From Marinomonas sp. MED121 (GTDB lineage Bacteria; Pseudomonadota; Gammaproteobacteria; Pseudomonadales; Marinomonadaceae), in NCBI RefSeq assembly GCF_000153025.1, contig NZ_CH672434.1, positions 119,003-183,002 of the forward strand: a stretch of DNA of 64,000 nt, written 5' to 3'. The translations under genes and the position numbers were made by a program. The notes beneath the pieces were generated by a model. That model worked only from the letters and a program-made list of their open reading frames with translations. It was not told the origin of the DNA and did no database searches. How positions within the stretch are numbered: the stretch's first letter is position 1; every line of letters starts with the position of its first letter. Shown here piece after piece: positions 9,027 to 17,213 of this stretch.

Positions 9027-9488
9027 ATGAAAAAACGTCTAATGCAAAAACGCCAAATTGAAAAACATTTTAATATCAAAGATTTTATCCTTATCACAAT
9101 AATCGTGAGTGTCTGGGTGAATGCCTCGGAAGTCTTTAGATACTTTGTACTGGTAAGGCCGGAGATGCATGATTATTTATCTCTTGTGCCTAATGTGGCG
9201 GACATGAACTGGGCAATATTTGCTATTTGGGGGGTATGGGATACCTTGCTCACCGCTTTATACGTCTTTCTCTTTTGGCTGTGCGCTAACGCCTTTGGAA
9301 ATAATACCAGGTCCATTTTAATCAGTGGTTTTATGTCTTGGTGTTTTTTCTTTTTACTCTTTTGGGTTGGTTTAGCAAATATGAATCTTTCAAGCTGGAG
9401 TTATCTACTTGTTGTGTTACCACTGGCGTTAGTTGAAACCATGGTCGCAGCATTTATTACCGCTAAGTTATATTTAAGAAGGGCTTAA
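9027..9488 (+). CDS. Four-helix integral membrane protein, unknown function
   Basis: 153 residues with a short basic N-terminus (MKKRLMQKRQIEK) and four hydrophobic segments at about residues 20-42, 63-90, 97-118 and 125-148. No transport signature is recognised. The ribosome binding site is weak; an ATG five codons downstream is an alternative start. It lies 43 bases after a VOC gene and may be read with it. Confidence 0.6.
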   Translation: MKKRLMQKRQIEKHFNIKDFILITIIVSVWVNASEVFRYFVLVRPEMHDYLSLVPNVADMNWAIFAIWGVWDTLLTALYVFLFWLCANAFGNNTRSILISGFMSWCFFFLLFWVGLANMNLSSWSYLLVVLPLALVETMVAAFITAKLYLRRA

Positions 9489-9597
9489 TAGAGAAGGGCA
9501 TCATAGAGAGTGATTAAGCCCAATCGACCAATAGAGATTTGAAATAATTACCTTTAAAAATAAGTCGCTATACCCATTTAAATAGTAAGGAAACAGA

Positions 9598-10071
9598 ATG
9601 ATAACAATAGAAAGGCTAAATGAATCGCACCTTGAAGATGTCAGACAGGTGAGCTTGGCGGATGAGCAAGTAAAATTTGCCGGTACGGCAGAAGAGTTTC
9701 TTGAAGATGGCAGTGACTTCATTCATTTACATGTCATTAAACATGATGGTGTGCTTGTTGGCTTTTTTAAAATAGATACAGCTTATTCTGATAGTTACAC
9801 CTTTTGCCAACAAAATGCATTGGGTCTAAGAGCTTTTGTTATCGATGTGAACCAGCAAGGGAAGGGGATAGGTACTGGCGCTGTAAAAGCATTATTTACT
9901 TATTTAAAACAACGCTATTCAGGTTTTGACCTCATATATCTCACTGTAAATTGTAAGAACCCTGGTGCAAAGATGTGCTATCTAAAAGGGGGCTTTGAAG
10001 ATACAGGGGAACAATATTTAGGCGGTGAAGCAGGGCCTCAGTATATTATGGTGGGGAAACTCAACCAATAA
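9598..10071 (+). CDS. GNAT family N-acetyltransferase
   Basis: 157 residues with a good ribosome binding site (AAGGAAA). Acetyl-CoA loop FVIDVNQQGKGIGTGAVKAL near residues 80-100, followed by LTVNCKNPGAKMCYLKGGF, the usual Asn-rich strand and closing helix of the fold. Substrate unknown. It converges with the rpmE2-rpmJ pair on the other strand. Confidence 0.85.
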   Translation: MITIERLNESHLEDVRQVSLADEQVKFAGTAEEFLEDGSDFIHLHVIKHDGVLVGFFKIDTAYSDSYTFCQQNALGLRAFVIDVNQQGKGIGTGAVKALFTYLKQRYSGFDLIYLTVNCKNPGAKMCYLKGGFEDTGEQYLGGEAGPQYIMVGKLNQ

Positions 10072-10180
10072 CATTATCAGTGTTATTCTTGCGGTTAATT
10101 AAGCTTGTCTCTATGTCAAAAATGCAGAATAAGTGCCCTAACATTGAGGCACTTATTCTCGGTGTTAATTACCAATGTGA

Positions 10181-10324
10181 TTAGCGCTTTTTCTTACTTG
10201 TCCCTTGTACTGCCTTAAATCTAGGATTTGATTTACATATTACAAATGTACGGCCACGACGTTTAACGACTTGGCAGTCTGGATGGCGTTTCTTTGCACT
10301 CTTTAAAGAGCTTAATACTTTCAT
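10181..10324 (-). CDS. rpmJ: 50S ribosomal protein L36, type B (zinc-free paralogue)
   Basis: 47 residues, starting [20 protein letters not shown] and ending in a lysine-arginine tail. It is the longer L36 form that lacks the full zinc-binding cysteine set of normal L36 (only two cysteines remain). Its ATG overlaps the stop of rpmE2 by four bases (ATGA), so translation is probably coupled. This form replaces zinc-containing L36 when zinc is scarce, releasing zinc for other uses. Confidence 0.9.
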   Translation of the reverse strand: MKVLSSLKSAKKRHPDCQVVKRRGRTFVICKSNPRFKAVQGTSKKKR

Positions 10325-10575
10325 GATCTACCTCTGATATTACCAAAGCGGCTTTTGAACCTAGAGATTCGACCATCTTTTTGTGAAGTGCGTTGTTCAC
10401 CGGTATAAAAAGGGTGAGAAACGCTGGAAACATCTATCGTGACATAAGGGTATGTGCTGCCTTGATATTCAATGGTTCGTTCAGTTTTTATGGTTGAGCC
10501 AATGACAAAATAGGTATCTGCAACTGTGTCATGAAAAACGACTTTTTGATATTTAGGATGGATATTCGGCTTCAT
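10321..10575 (-). CDS. rpmE2: 50S ribosomal protein L31, type B (zinc-free paralogue)
   Basis: 84 residues ([20 protein letters not shown]...). This is the type B L31, without the Cys motif that binds zinc in type A. It comes first in a two-gene unit with rpmJ and is preceded by a palindrome matching a Zur box. The pairing and control are the same as ykgM-ykgO in E. coli: expressed in zinc starvation, it takes the place of the zinc-binding L31 on the ribosome. Confidence 0.93.
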   Translation of the reverse strand: MKPNIHPKYQKVVFHDTVADTYFVIGSTIKTERTIEYQGSTYPYVTIDVSSVSHPFYTGEQRTSQKDGRISRFKSRFGNIRGRS

Positions 10576-10592
10576 CTTTATCTCTCAATGTT

Positions 10593-10604
10593 ATGTTATA
10601 ACAT
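10593..10604 (-). promoter_or_regulatory. Zur operator
   Basis: Perfect palindrome ATGTTATAACAT, the core of the gammaproteobacterial Zur box. It lies 17 bases upstream of the rpmE2 start codon and overlaps the predicted -10 box. Zinc-loaded Zur bound here should block transcription of rpmE2-rpmJ. Confidence 0.75.
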
Positions 10605-10626
10605 CATGTTCCCATTTTTGTCTCAA
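10598..10626 (-). promoter_or_regulatory. Promoter of rpmE2-rpmJ
   Basis: On the minus strand TTGAGA, a 17-base spacer and TGTTAT fit a sigma-70 promoter. The -10 box falls inside the Zur palindrome, as expected for a repressed promoter. Confidence 0.55.
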
Positions 10627-10802
10627 AGGTGCAAATGATAATTGTTTCTATTTAGGTTTTTGCTGAATTGCATACTAATAGGTTAATAAGAAATGAATTG
10701 CTCAAGGCTTGATCGGATAATTGATTATGATAATTCGTCATCATATGAAGCAGACGTAAAACCAGTGCTATGCTAGCAAGAAAAAAGGTAAAGGAGAGTA
10801 TT

Positions 10803-11198
10803 TTGGAGTCAATCATCAGTCACATTACATTGGGTACGAATGATTATGACAGAGCCATTGTATTTTATGATGCAGCTCTAAGCCCCTTAGGTTTCAGTCG
10901 TGTTCCTAAACCAGCGGGTAAACCGCCTCTTTATAGCGTTAATGGGGCAATGCCACACTTATATTTGTACAAGCCTTATGATGGTCAACCGGCTACTTGG
11001 GGTAATGGAACTCATGTGGCATTTCAAGCTGCCTCAAAAGACGCTGTTGATGCTTTTTATCATGCCGCTTTAGCCAACGGTGGTTGTGATGAGGGTGCCC
11101 CAGGCATAAGAGAGGCGTACGGCCCTGACTATTATGCGGCTTATGTTCGAGACCCTGATGGCAATAAACTACAGGCGGTGTGCTATTTAAATAAATAG
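10803..11198 (+). CDS. VOC family protein
   Basis: 131 residues from the TTG start that follows AAGGAGAG; an ATG 33 bases earlier would add a lysine-rich tail not usual for the family. Starts ESIISHITLGTNDYDRAIVFY and ends AAYVRDPDGNKLQAVCYLNK, both typical of the small single-module VOC proteins often annotated as glyoxalase-like. His and Glu metal positions are present. Substrate unknown. Confidence 0.8.
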   Translation: MESIISHITLGTNDYDRAIVFYDAALSPLGFSRVPKPAGKPPLYSVNGAMPHLYLYKPYDGQPATWGNGTHVAFQAASKDAVDAFYHAALANGGCDEGAPGIREAYGPDYYAAYVRDPDGNKLQAVCYLNK

Positions 11199-11340
11199 TA
11201 ATAAAGACTGGTAATGGATTACGCTCGAAGTGAGCCATGTTCAGGAGATGTTCTACTTAAAATCTTTTAATATGTGTTCCCCGAGTTCTTGCACTCAAGA
11301 TGAGTGGAAAGAATACTATTTACATAAGGATCATGTGGAA

Positions 11341-11814
11341 ATGCAAACAATCTCAAATCAAGTATCTCGACCAACTCCAGCTTATCTTTCAGCCACTTGG
11401 GCGGCTCTTGCAATAGGAGTGTGTGGCTACCTTCTTGGTTTATGGAATGCAGACATAATGTTGAATGAAAAAGGTTATTACTTTGCCATTTTTATTTTAG
11501 CTTTGTTCTCGTCTGTTACCTTGCAAAAGACAGTGAGAGATAAACAAGAAGGGCTTCCAGCGACTAAAGTTTTTGTTGGCATGTGCTGGGCTGCTTTCTT
11601 TAGCTCAATTGCTTTATTAGGTATCGGTCTTTTTAATGCTGAAATGGCGCTAAGTGAAAAAGGTTTTTATGTAATGGCTTTTATCCTCAGCTTATTCTCT
11701 ATTGTGACTGTTCAAAAAAATGTACGAGATTTAGGTAATAAAGTTGAAATCTCTTCTGGTATTAATCAAGTCACCAATACGCCTATAGAAGCAAATGAAG
11801 TTCTTGCTGACTAG
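11341..11814 (+). CDS. yiaA: YiaA family inner-membrane protein
   Basis: 157 residues from the ATG that follows AAGGA. Two copies of the YiaAB two-helix module are seen: GLWNADIMLNEKGYYFAIF...LQKTVRDK and GLFNAEMALSEKGFYVMAF...VQKNVRD. Each has two membrane helices, and residue by residue it follows E. coli YiaA closely. Role unknown in E. coli; a membrane protein linked to stress. The frame is open upstream to a GTG at 11230, through a segment that is a partial repeat of 841-889, but I think that part is 5' leader. Confidence 0.85.
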   Translation: MQTISNQVSRPTPAYLSATWAALAIGVCGYLLGLWNADIMLNEKGYYFAIFILALFSSVTLQKTVRDKQEGLPATKVFVGMCWAAFFSSIALLGIGLFNAEMALSEKGFYVMAFILSLFSIVTVQKNVRDLGNKVEISSGINQVTNTPIEANEVLAD

Positions 11815-11870
11815 GTAAGAAGGCAACACAGAATAGATACAATCTCCGTCCTTTAATTAAATACTATATA

Positions 11871-11886
11871 GCCTCCTTTAAGAGGC
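11871..11886 (+). terminator. Small hairpin between yiaA and the deaminase gene
   Basis: GCCTC, 6-base loop, GAGGC, then TTT. Short stem just 14 bases before the next start codon. It could be a weak terminator for yiaA or lie in the leader of the deaminase gene. Confidence 0.3.
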
Positions 11887-11899
11887 TTTGGTGTAAATA

Positions 11900-12316
11900 A
11901 TGAAACTAGATCAAAAATTGGTTGATGCGGCAATCAATCAAGCCTTAGCTCGTTTTCCTACTGGTTATGCTGGGGCTGGGGCTGTTTATACTGAAGATGG
12001 CCAAATATTAACAAGTGTCTGTTTTGACACACATAATGAAATCGCCAATTTATGCCACGAAGCAGGGGCTTATTGTGAGGCTAATCGTCTTAACCTTAAG
12101 GTGACTGCTTCTGTTTGCGTGTCACGCTCAACACCTGAAGATGAATTCATCATTTTAACTCCGTGTGGTATTTGCCAAGAGCGACTTGCCATTTGGGGCC
12201 GCTTCGTTGAAGTCGCAGTACCTGACCCGAGCAACCCTAATCTCTGGCAGGTTAAAACCCTAGATCAAGTGCAACCTTATTATTGGGGGAATATTATTGA
12301 GGAGTTCAATACTTAA
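11900..12316 (+). CDS. Cytidine deaminase-like zinc hydrolase (blasticidin-S deaminase type)
   Basis: 138 residues. The zinc site of the cytidine deaminase superfamily is present: LCHEAGAYCEA gives the Cys-x-Glu (ligand plus catalytic Glu), and PCGICQE gives the two further cysteines. Length and the PCGxCQE form fit the small tetrameric cytidine or blasticidin-S deaminases better than dCMP deaminases. The His in CHE is where most relatives have Ala. Cytoplasmic; could deaminate cytidine or related nucleosides, or a nucleoside antibiotic. Confidence 0.75.
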   Translation: MKLDQKLVDAAINQALARFPTGYAGAGAVYTEDGQILTSVCFDTHNEIANLCHEAGAYCEANRLNLKVTASVCVSRSTPEDEFIILTPCGICQERLAIWGRFVEVAVPDPSNPNLWQVKTLDQVQPYYWGNIIEEFNT

Positions 12317-12354
12317 ATGGAAATTAAAACTAAAAAAATAAGGAATCAAGGACG

Positions 12355-12777
12355 ATGCGAAATACCGTTATAAAGAATATTGAATCGCGTTTTGAGTCAA
12401 TGTTAGACATAGTTAAAACGATGGAGCCTGTCTTGCTTACTCAGCAGTTAGACATTGCTAAAAGCAAATCAGTTGGCGAGCATATGTGGTGTATTGTCGG
12501 GGCGAGAGAAAGCTATTCTCGTGCTTTGATAAAAGGTGAGTGGGATGGTTTTTCTTGTTCTTTAGGTAGTGATGATAATCTAGAAGAGATTATTAATGCA
12601 TTAAATGCCTCTAAGATGCAATTCGAGCAAGCTGTAAAAAGCCTTGATAATTGGACACAGTCCAGAGATGAGCTTTTAGTAAGCTTACTTGAACATGAAA
12701 CTATGCATGAAGGTCAGCTAATTCGCCATATTTATGGGCTTGGACACAGCTTACCTGATTCAGCTAAATGGGCTTAG
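12355..12777 (+). CDS. DinB/YfiT superfamily protein
   Basis: 140 residues, all-helical, with metal-ligand histidines spaced as in DinB-like four-helix bundles: GEHMWCIVGARESY near residue 42 and EHETMHEGQLIRHIYGL near residue 113. Members are metal-dependent thiol transferases or of unknown role, often in stress responses. It follows the deaminase gene after 38 bases and may share its transcript. Confidence 0.75.
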   Translation: MRNTVIKNIESRFESMLDIVKTMEPVLLTQQLDIAKSKSVGEHMWCIVGARESYSRALIKGEWDGFSCSLGSDDNLEEIINALNASKMQFEQAVKSLDNWTQSRDELLVSLLEHETMHEGQLIRHIYGLGHSLPDSAKWA

Positions 12778-12857
12778 AGAGATTGCAAAATGACGTTTGA
12801 TTAACACATGCCAAAGGACAGTTAAATTGACGTAAGTGCATTTTCAGCAATCAAAGA

Positions 12858-13766
12858 TTAGGGGGGTTTTGGTTTAAGCTCTTTCCAATTTCGCAGGGGT
12901 TCCCATAGCCCAGCCAAAGAAATCAGCGTAATGCCAAGTATTTCGCGAAGTCCGAATGGCTCATTAGCCCAAAGTGCTGTACTTAAAGAGCCGGTGCTGA
13001 TTTCAGTCATAAACAAAATGCCCAGTAACCCTGGGCTCAACACTTTGGCTCCCCATAATACGGCCATTGCTGGTGGAATAATTAATAAAATGATCACGGG
13101 GATCAACCAAGGTAAGGTTTTATAAAGCTGCGCAAATGTGGGCAGCTTTTGCACGGCTATAATAGGGAGTTGAGCCATGATGAATGCGAAAAGGCTGCCC
13201 CATAAAAAGTAGCATAGGGTAACATCCATAGTATTCTGCTCTTGCCCCTTTTTCATATAAACAGCAGCAAAAGCCCAGACTATGCCTGAGGCAAACCCCA
13301 TCCAGTCTCCTATGTGTTTTGGTAATGGTAATCCTGCGTCTATTTTAAATATGACCAACATACCTACAAAGGCTAACAGCATGCTAATCCAGCGATCAAA
13401 AAATATTCTTTCCCCTAATATGTATCTTGCAAGTAGGGTGCTCCAAAGAGGGGTTAGATAATATAAAAGCATTGCGTTTATGACTTGAGTATAAAGCAAA
13501 GCGCCGGCATAAAGCACTAGCCCAAGTCCTGCTAAGAGGCAGGGTAGGTGAAGAGAAATCCCGCCTTTAATAATGACTCGCCAACGTAAAAGATAAAAAG
13601 GGGTTAGCATCATCATGGGCAAAGTATAAAAGGTTACCACTGTCCATAATCCATTAATGCCAGCATCATCTAGTGCTCGTAAGGGGATCCAAAGAAGGCC
13701 CCATACAAGCCCTGAAATGGCGACAAGTGTGGCTGCTAAATTGTGATTATGAAATGTATGCATCAA
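12858..13766 (-). CDS. DMT superfamily (EamA) exporter
   Basis: 302 residues with ten predicted helices in two five-helix halves, as in EamA-type drug/metabolite transporters. The second half begins around IGDWMGFASGIVWAFAAVYMK and ends with the typical EPFGLREILGITLISLAG. Inner membrane; likely exports a small metabolite or amino acid. Divergent from the Ada/AraC gene with 121 bases between, so the two could share control. Confidence 0.8.
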   Translation of the reverse strand: MMHTFHNHNLAATLVAISGLVWGLLWIPLRALDDAGINGLWTVVTFYTLPMMMLTPFYLLRWRVIIKGGISLHLPCLLAGLGLVLYAGALLYTQVINAMLLYYLTPLWSTLLARYILGERIFFDRWISMLLAFVGMLVIFKIDAGLPLPKHIGDWMGFASGIVWAFAAVYMKKGQEQNTMDVTLCYFLWGSLFAFIMAQLPIIAVQKLPTFAQLYKTLPWLIPVIILLIIPPAMAVLWGAKVLSPGLLGILFMTEISTGSLSTALWANEPFGLREILGITLISLAGLWEPLRNWKELKPKPP

Positions 13767-13887
13767 AATTACCTAGAATTTGTTTGGATTAAATCCTAAA
13801 TGGATTTAGCCAGAACTTCTGGCGGTTTTCGGACCTTTAAATAGAACAAGCATGGACATAGAAATAGTCAATCAGTAAGCTATTCAA

Positions 13888-14469
13888 ATGCTAGATTTTG
13901 ATATTTGTGATAAGGCTAGACTTGATAGAGACCCACTATATGATGGTTCATTTTTTGTCGCCGTTATCACCTCGAAAATATATTGTCGAACCATTTGCCC
14001 TGTTCGTCAGCCTCTGCGTAAAAATGTGACCTATTATCCCACTGCCTCTGCTGCAGAGGCCGATGGGTATCGGCCTTGTTTGAGATGTCGTCCAGAAGCC
14101 GCCCCTGATTCTCATGCTTGGAATGGCACCTTAACCACGGTAAAAAGAGCACTGCGCTTAATAGATGAGGGTGCACTTGATAGCGGAAATATCCAAGCAT
14201 TGGCAGAGCGTTTGGGTATAGGTAGTCGGCATCTATCGCGTTTATTTAATAAACACATTGGTGCCAGCCCTATACAAGTTGCCAGAACAAAGCGCTTGCA
14301 AAAGGCGAAGCGCTTGCTGGATAACAGTGAGCTAAAAATGTCAAATATAGCTTTCAAAGCAGGTTATGGCAGTATTCGACAATTTAACGATTCCTTTCTT
14401 GAAAAGTATCGCCAGTCACCTTCACAGTACCGTAAAAAGTATGGCAATAATAATCAAAAAAAAGCATAG
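13888..14469 (+). CDS. adaA: Ada-type methylphosphotriester repair regulator (Ada N-domain plus AraC HTH)
   Basis: 193 residues. The first 75 form the Ada zinc domain with four cysteines in the expected spacing (Cys33, Cys37 in IYCRTICPVR; Cys64, Cys67 in YRPCLRCRPE). Residues 80-190 are an AraC-type double helix-turn-helix ending KYRQSPSQYRKKYG. In Ada proteins one cysteine takes the methyl group from DNA phosphotriesters and the protein then switches on alkylation-repair genes. It has no methyltransferase or AlkA domain, so it resembles B. subtilis AdaA. No alkylation-repair gene is adjacent. Confidence 0.82.
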   Translation: MLDFDICDKARLDRDPLYDGSFFVAVITSKIYCRTICPVRQPLRKNVTYYPTASAAEADGYRPCLRCRPEAAPDSHAWNGTLTTVKRALRLIDEGALDSGNIQALAERLGIGSRHLSRLFNKHIGASPIQVARTKRLQKAKRLLDNSELKMSNIAFKAGYGSIRQFNDSFLEKYRQSPSQYRKKYGNNNQKKA

Positions 14470-14645
14470 CTAGGGAGTAATTGATTTAACGAAGAGAGCG
14501 GTGTTTAGGCGATATTGCAATAATACGTTTTTACAATGACTGTCTTTAAATATTCTTGCTTTGATTATTTTTACATTGATAAAGTAGAATTCGAAAGTAA
14601 TAAAAATTTAGTATTATTAAAGGCCTAATCATTTAAAAGGACAGT

Positions 14646-15128
14646 ATGGAAACTCTTTTCGAGCAATCTATTAAGTTACGTCAGCAGGGAAGGTATGACG
14701 AGTCACGCTCTTTACTTCATAAACTAGTTAATGACAAAAAATTAGCGGCAAAAGCGCATTTGCAAATAGCTTGGTCATATGACAATGAAGGTAAGGAAAG
14801 TGATGCCATAGAACATTATAAGTTGGCATTAATGGGTCCTATTTCTGCTGATGAACGTTTTGATGCCTTGTTTGGTTTGGCCTCTACTTATCGTAGTTTG
14901 GGGGAGTATGACACTGCCCTTAGTTATTTTGATCAAACCCTCGCTGAGTACCCTCAATCTATAGAAGCCAAACCTTTTTATGCCATGTGTCTTTATAATA
15001 TTGGACGTCATAAAGAGGCTGTTTCATTATTACTTGAGCTTTTAGTCAATACGACAAACGAAGATTCAATCAAAGATTACCAAAAGGCTATTTTGCTCTA
15101 TGCAAAAGACTTGGATAAAACCTGGTAG
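14646..15128 (+). CDS. Tetratricopeptide repeat protein
   Basis: 160 residues, soluble, made of about four TPR units: QSIKLRQQGRYDESRSLLHK, HLQIAWSYDNEGKESDAIEHY, GLASTYRSLGEYDTALSYFD and FYAMCLYNIGRHKEAVSLLL, each with the Gly/Ala/Pro pattern of TPR helices. TPRs mediate protein-protein contacts. The partner is unknown and no other domain is present. Good ribosome binding site (AAAGGA). Confidence 0.8.
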   Translation: METLFEQSIKLRQQGRYDESRSLLHKLVNDKKLAAKAHLQIAWSYDNEGKESDAIEHYKLALMGPISADERFDALFGLASTYRSLGEYDTALSYFDQTLAEYPQSIEAKPFYAMCLYNIGRHKEAVSLLLELLVNTTNEDSIKDYQKAILLYAKDLDKTW

Positions 15129-15208
15129 CTTATTAAATAATGAATTGCGTTTAAACGGATGGTATAAGCTCTGTTGACAAGACGTTTCTAATATATAAGT
15201 ATCTAGTT

Positions 15209-15259
15209 ATGACATTACATCTTGATATGCCACAGGTACGAATTATTACCATTCCTTAG
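15209..15259 (+). CDS. Possible 16-codon leader peptide
   Basis: An ATG opens MTLHLDMPQVRIITIP and then stops inside an 8-bp hairpin (ACCATTCC / GGAATGGT, 15248-15266). A terminator follows 34 bases later, upstream of the kinase gene. The layout (promoter-like TTGACA at 15173, short frame ending in hairpin 1, then a terminator) is that of an attenuator. There is no run of one amino acid that would name the signal, and no strong ribosome binding site is seen, so translation is unproven. Confidence 0.3.
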   Translation: MTLHLDMPQVRIITIP

Positions 15260-15292
15260 GAATGGTGGACACTTGATGCATATAACTTATCA

Positions 15293-15318
15293 AACCCACC
15301 TCATGAGGTGGGTTTTTT
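15293..15318 (+). terminator. Rho-independent terminator, possibly an attenuator
   Basis: AACCCACC, loop TCATGA, GGTGGGTT, then six T. Strong stem and T-run. It lies only 42 bases before the start of the P-loop kinase gene and 165 bases after the TPR gene. GGTGG at 15264-15268 could pair with CCACC at 15296-15300 and break the terminator, giving an antiterminator alternative. Confidence 0.8.
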
Positions 15319-15359
15319 GTTTCTACCTCATGGGATTAATCTCTTTTGTAGGAATTAAC

Positions 15360-15875
15360 ATGAAAAAAATAGCCGTGTTTGGAAAACCAGGGAGTGGTAA
15401 ATCCCGTTTAAGCAAATCTTTGGCCTTAGTAACGGGCATCCCTTTGTATCAACTAGATTCAATCCTCTACCAAAAAAACGGTGACATGATTGCCCGTGAA
15501 GTCTTTGATCAAACCCATGAGGAGATACTCTCAGCTAAAACTTGGATAATAGATGGCTTTGGCCCTATGGGTGCATTTAATCAGCGTTTAGATGCGGCAG
15601 ATACCTTGGTCTATATCGATCTCCCTTATTTTTTGAGTTACTGGTTTGTGACCAAGCGCATGATCAAAGGTGTTGTGGTGAAACCTGAAGGTTGGCCCGA
15701 GGGTAGCTCAGTCATAAAGGGCTCAATACAGAGCTATAAGACATTACGCTTGTGTCCAAAATTTTGGAATAATGATTTGTTAGAGGCGCTTAAGGCAAGG
15801 TCTAGTCATCAAACCGTGTATGTCATCAAAACCGTATCTGAGCTGAATACTTTTATTGAAGAGAATGTAACTTAA
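15360..15875 (+). CDS. P-loop nucleoside/nucleotide kinase-like protein (FlaR/adenylate kinase-like)
   Basis: 171 residues from the ATG after AGGA; longer upstream frames run through the terminator and are not credible. Walker A is GKPGSGKS at residues 8-15. WIIDGFG near residue 62 and VYIDLPYFLSYWF near residue 85 match the topology-modulation/FlaR branch of adenylate kinase-like P-loop proteins. It probably phosphorylates a nucleotide-like substrate, but members are poorly studied. It sits behind the leader/terminator structure described above. Confidence 0.78.
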   Translation: MKKIAVFGKPGSGKSRLSKSLALVTGIPLYQLDSILYQKNGDMIAREVFDQTHEEILSAKTWIIDGFGPMGAFNQRLDAADTLVYIDLPYFLSYWFVTKRMIKGVVVKPEGWPEGSSVIKGSIQSYKTLRLCPKFWNNDLLEALKARSSHQTVYVIKTVSELNTFIEENVT

Positions 15876-15897
15876 TTGAGCTTCAGCCCATTTTGAA

Positions 15898-16839
15898 TTA
15901 ATTTCTAATCAGAACATCAGGATGATTTATTGATAGGTTTCCCTCATAAATAAAGTGCCTTGGCTGCTTCGATATGGGGTCGATAAACTCAAGCTCTTTT
16001 GCAAGAAGTTGCAATGGGGCTTGATAGTTATCGGCCGTTTGAGGTGCTAATTCTGGGTAGTATTTGTCATTGAGGATAGGCAAGCCTAATGACTGCATGT
16101 GAAGGCGTAATTGATGGGTTTTACCTGTGACGGGCTTTAATTCGAATAAAGCCAGTTCATCAACTTGTTGAGTACAACGAATAATAGAAAGGCTATTAGC
16201 CTGTATGCTGTTATCACTAGCTTCTAAAATTTGCATGCGAAAGCTAGGTTTGCCTTTCGCAATTCGGTTTTTTACCTGCCATTCTTGGTCTATGAGGTTT
16301 TCATTTTCAGCTACTTTAGCAATGGCTTGATAGGTCTTATCTATCTGCCTTGTTTCGAATAACTCATGATAACACTGGCTCGTTTCAGGGTTAACCGAGA
16401 AAATAACTAACCCTGCGGTGACTCTGTCTAAGCGGTGCAAGGCTTGTAAACTCTCAATACCAGTGCTGCGCCTTAGTCGAGTTTGCAAACACTCATTCAC
16501 ATAAATCCCTCCAGGTGTCACAGGTAAAAAGTGGGGTTTATAAGCCACTAAAATATCTTGGTCTTGAAACAAGATTATTTCATTGAAGGGAATGACAGGT
16601 TCGTTTTCGACTTCTCGGTAATAATATACTCGCTGTTGCGGTAGGAACTTAGACTGCGCCGTTATGAGTGAACCATCGTGCCAATGTACCTTTCCATCGG
16701 CCATGCGTTGTTGCCACACTACGGCATCTATAAAGGGGAATTTAATAATCAGATAGTCTAAAACAGTCGTCACACCAGGGTTAACCTGCGGTAAGCTGAG
16801 TTTTGAAGGCTGTTTAGATATTGACATTGAGTAATCCAT
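15898..16839 (-). CDS. RluA family pseudouridine synthase
   Basis: 313 residues. The catalytic motif HRLDRVTAG (Asp around residue 142) and later blocks (FELKPVTGKTHQLRLHM, LGLPILNDKYY) are typical of RluA/RluC/RluD-type enzymes, which isomerise uridine in rRNA or tRNA. The N-terminal 85 residues are not a clear S4 domain, so the exact target cannot be named. The alternative start at Met5 is equally likely. Convergent with the upstream kinase gene. Confidence 0.85.
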   Translation of the reverse strand: MDYSMSISKQPSKLSLPQVNPGVTTVLDYLIIKFPFIDAVVWQQRMADGKVHWHDGSLITAQSKFLPQQRVYYYREVENEPVIPFNEIILFQDQDILVAYKPHFLPVTPGGIYVNECLQTRLRRSTGIESLQALHRLDRVTAGLVIFSVNPETSQCYHELFETRQIDKTYQAIAKVAENENLIDQEWQVKNRIAKGKPSFRMQILEASDNSIQANSLSIIRCTQQVDELALFELKPVTGKTHQLRLHMQSLGLPILNDKYYPELAPQTADNYQAPLQLLAKELEFIDPISKQPRHFIYEGNLSINHPDVLIRN

Positions 16840-17028
16840 CTTTAAATATGTTTAAGCTGATTAGTGTATTTTAAACAAATAATAGGTTTGGTGTTATTGT
16901 TACTTTTCTTATAAGAGTCAAATACTTATCTTTCTCATCTAGTCACTTGCTTCATGTATTTGCTATTGAATATGATAGCAATATTAATTGAGCAGAAACC
17001 TCTGCCTAGCATCAATAAGGGAAGTGAA

Positions 17029-17199
17029 ATGTCTAATGTCATTGTTAATTTTGAATTTGAAAAAGAAACCAAAAATAGTGTCCGTTACAAAGAAGTACCT
17101 GAAGAAGGTAAGGCACCCATTGTGGGTTCTATTTATGTACAAAAGTGGTTTGCAGGCTCGAGTAAAAATATTGCTATTAGCATAGATAAGAAAGATTAA
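17029..17199 (+). CDS. Conserved small hypothetical protein
   Basis: 56 residues from the ATG that follows AAGGGAAG; the frame upstream of it is unlikely to be coding. Carries TKNSVRYKEVPEEG and PIVGSIYVQKW, blocks I have seen in short conserved bacterial proteins of unknown role. The stop codon lies inside an IS-end-like sequence shared with 26778-26797, and the gene abuts the end of the convergent LysR gene with no space between. Confidence 0.65.
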   Translation: MSNVIVNFEFEKETKNSVRYKEVPEEGKAPIVGSIYVQKWFAGSSKNIAISIDKKD

Positions 17200-17213
17200 T
17201 CACAGGTTCCCTA
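17193..17213 (-). repeat. IS-end-like sequence, copy at the LysR/small-gene junction
   Basis: Read on the minus strand AGGGAACCTGTGATTAA is identical to 26780-26796 apart from one base (Y in AGGGAACCTGYGATTAA) and similar to the end at 25183. It straddles the stop codons of two convergent genes. It could be a leftover end of a mobile element. No partner end is evident nearby. Confidence 0.45.

Noticed and set aside
9501..9722. Minus-strand frame upstream of and across the GNAT start
   Set aside because: Serine/cysteine-rich translation without a domain, overlapping the GNAT ribosome binding site and N-terminus.
10993..11238. Open frame antisense to the second VOC gene
   Set aside because: It lies wholly opposite a well-supported VOC gene, its translation is rich in His and Pro without recognisable motifs, and it has no ribosome binding site.
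1..16000. A chromosomal integron (cassette array) as explanation for the many small single genes
   Set aside because: Genes lie on both strands, some are large (SelO), and I found no regularly spaced attC-like sites with matching core ends. The only clear repeat (R) occurs twice.
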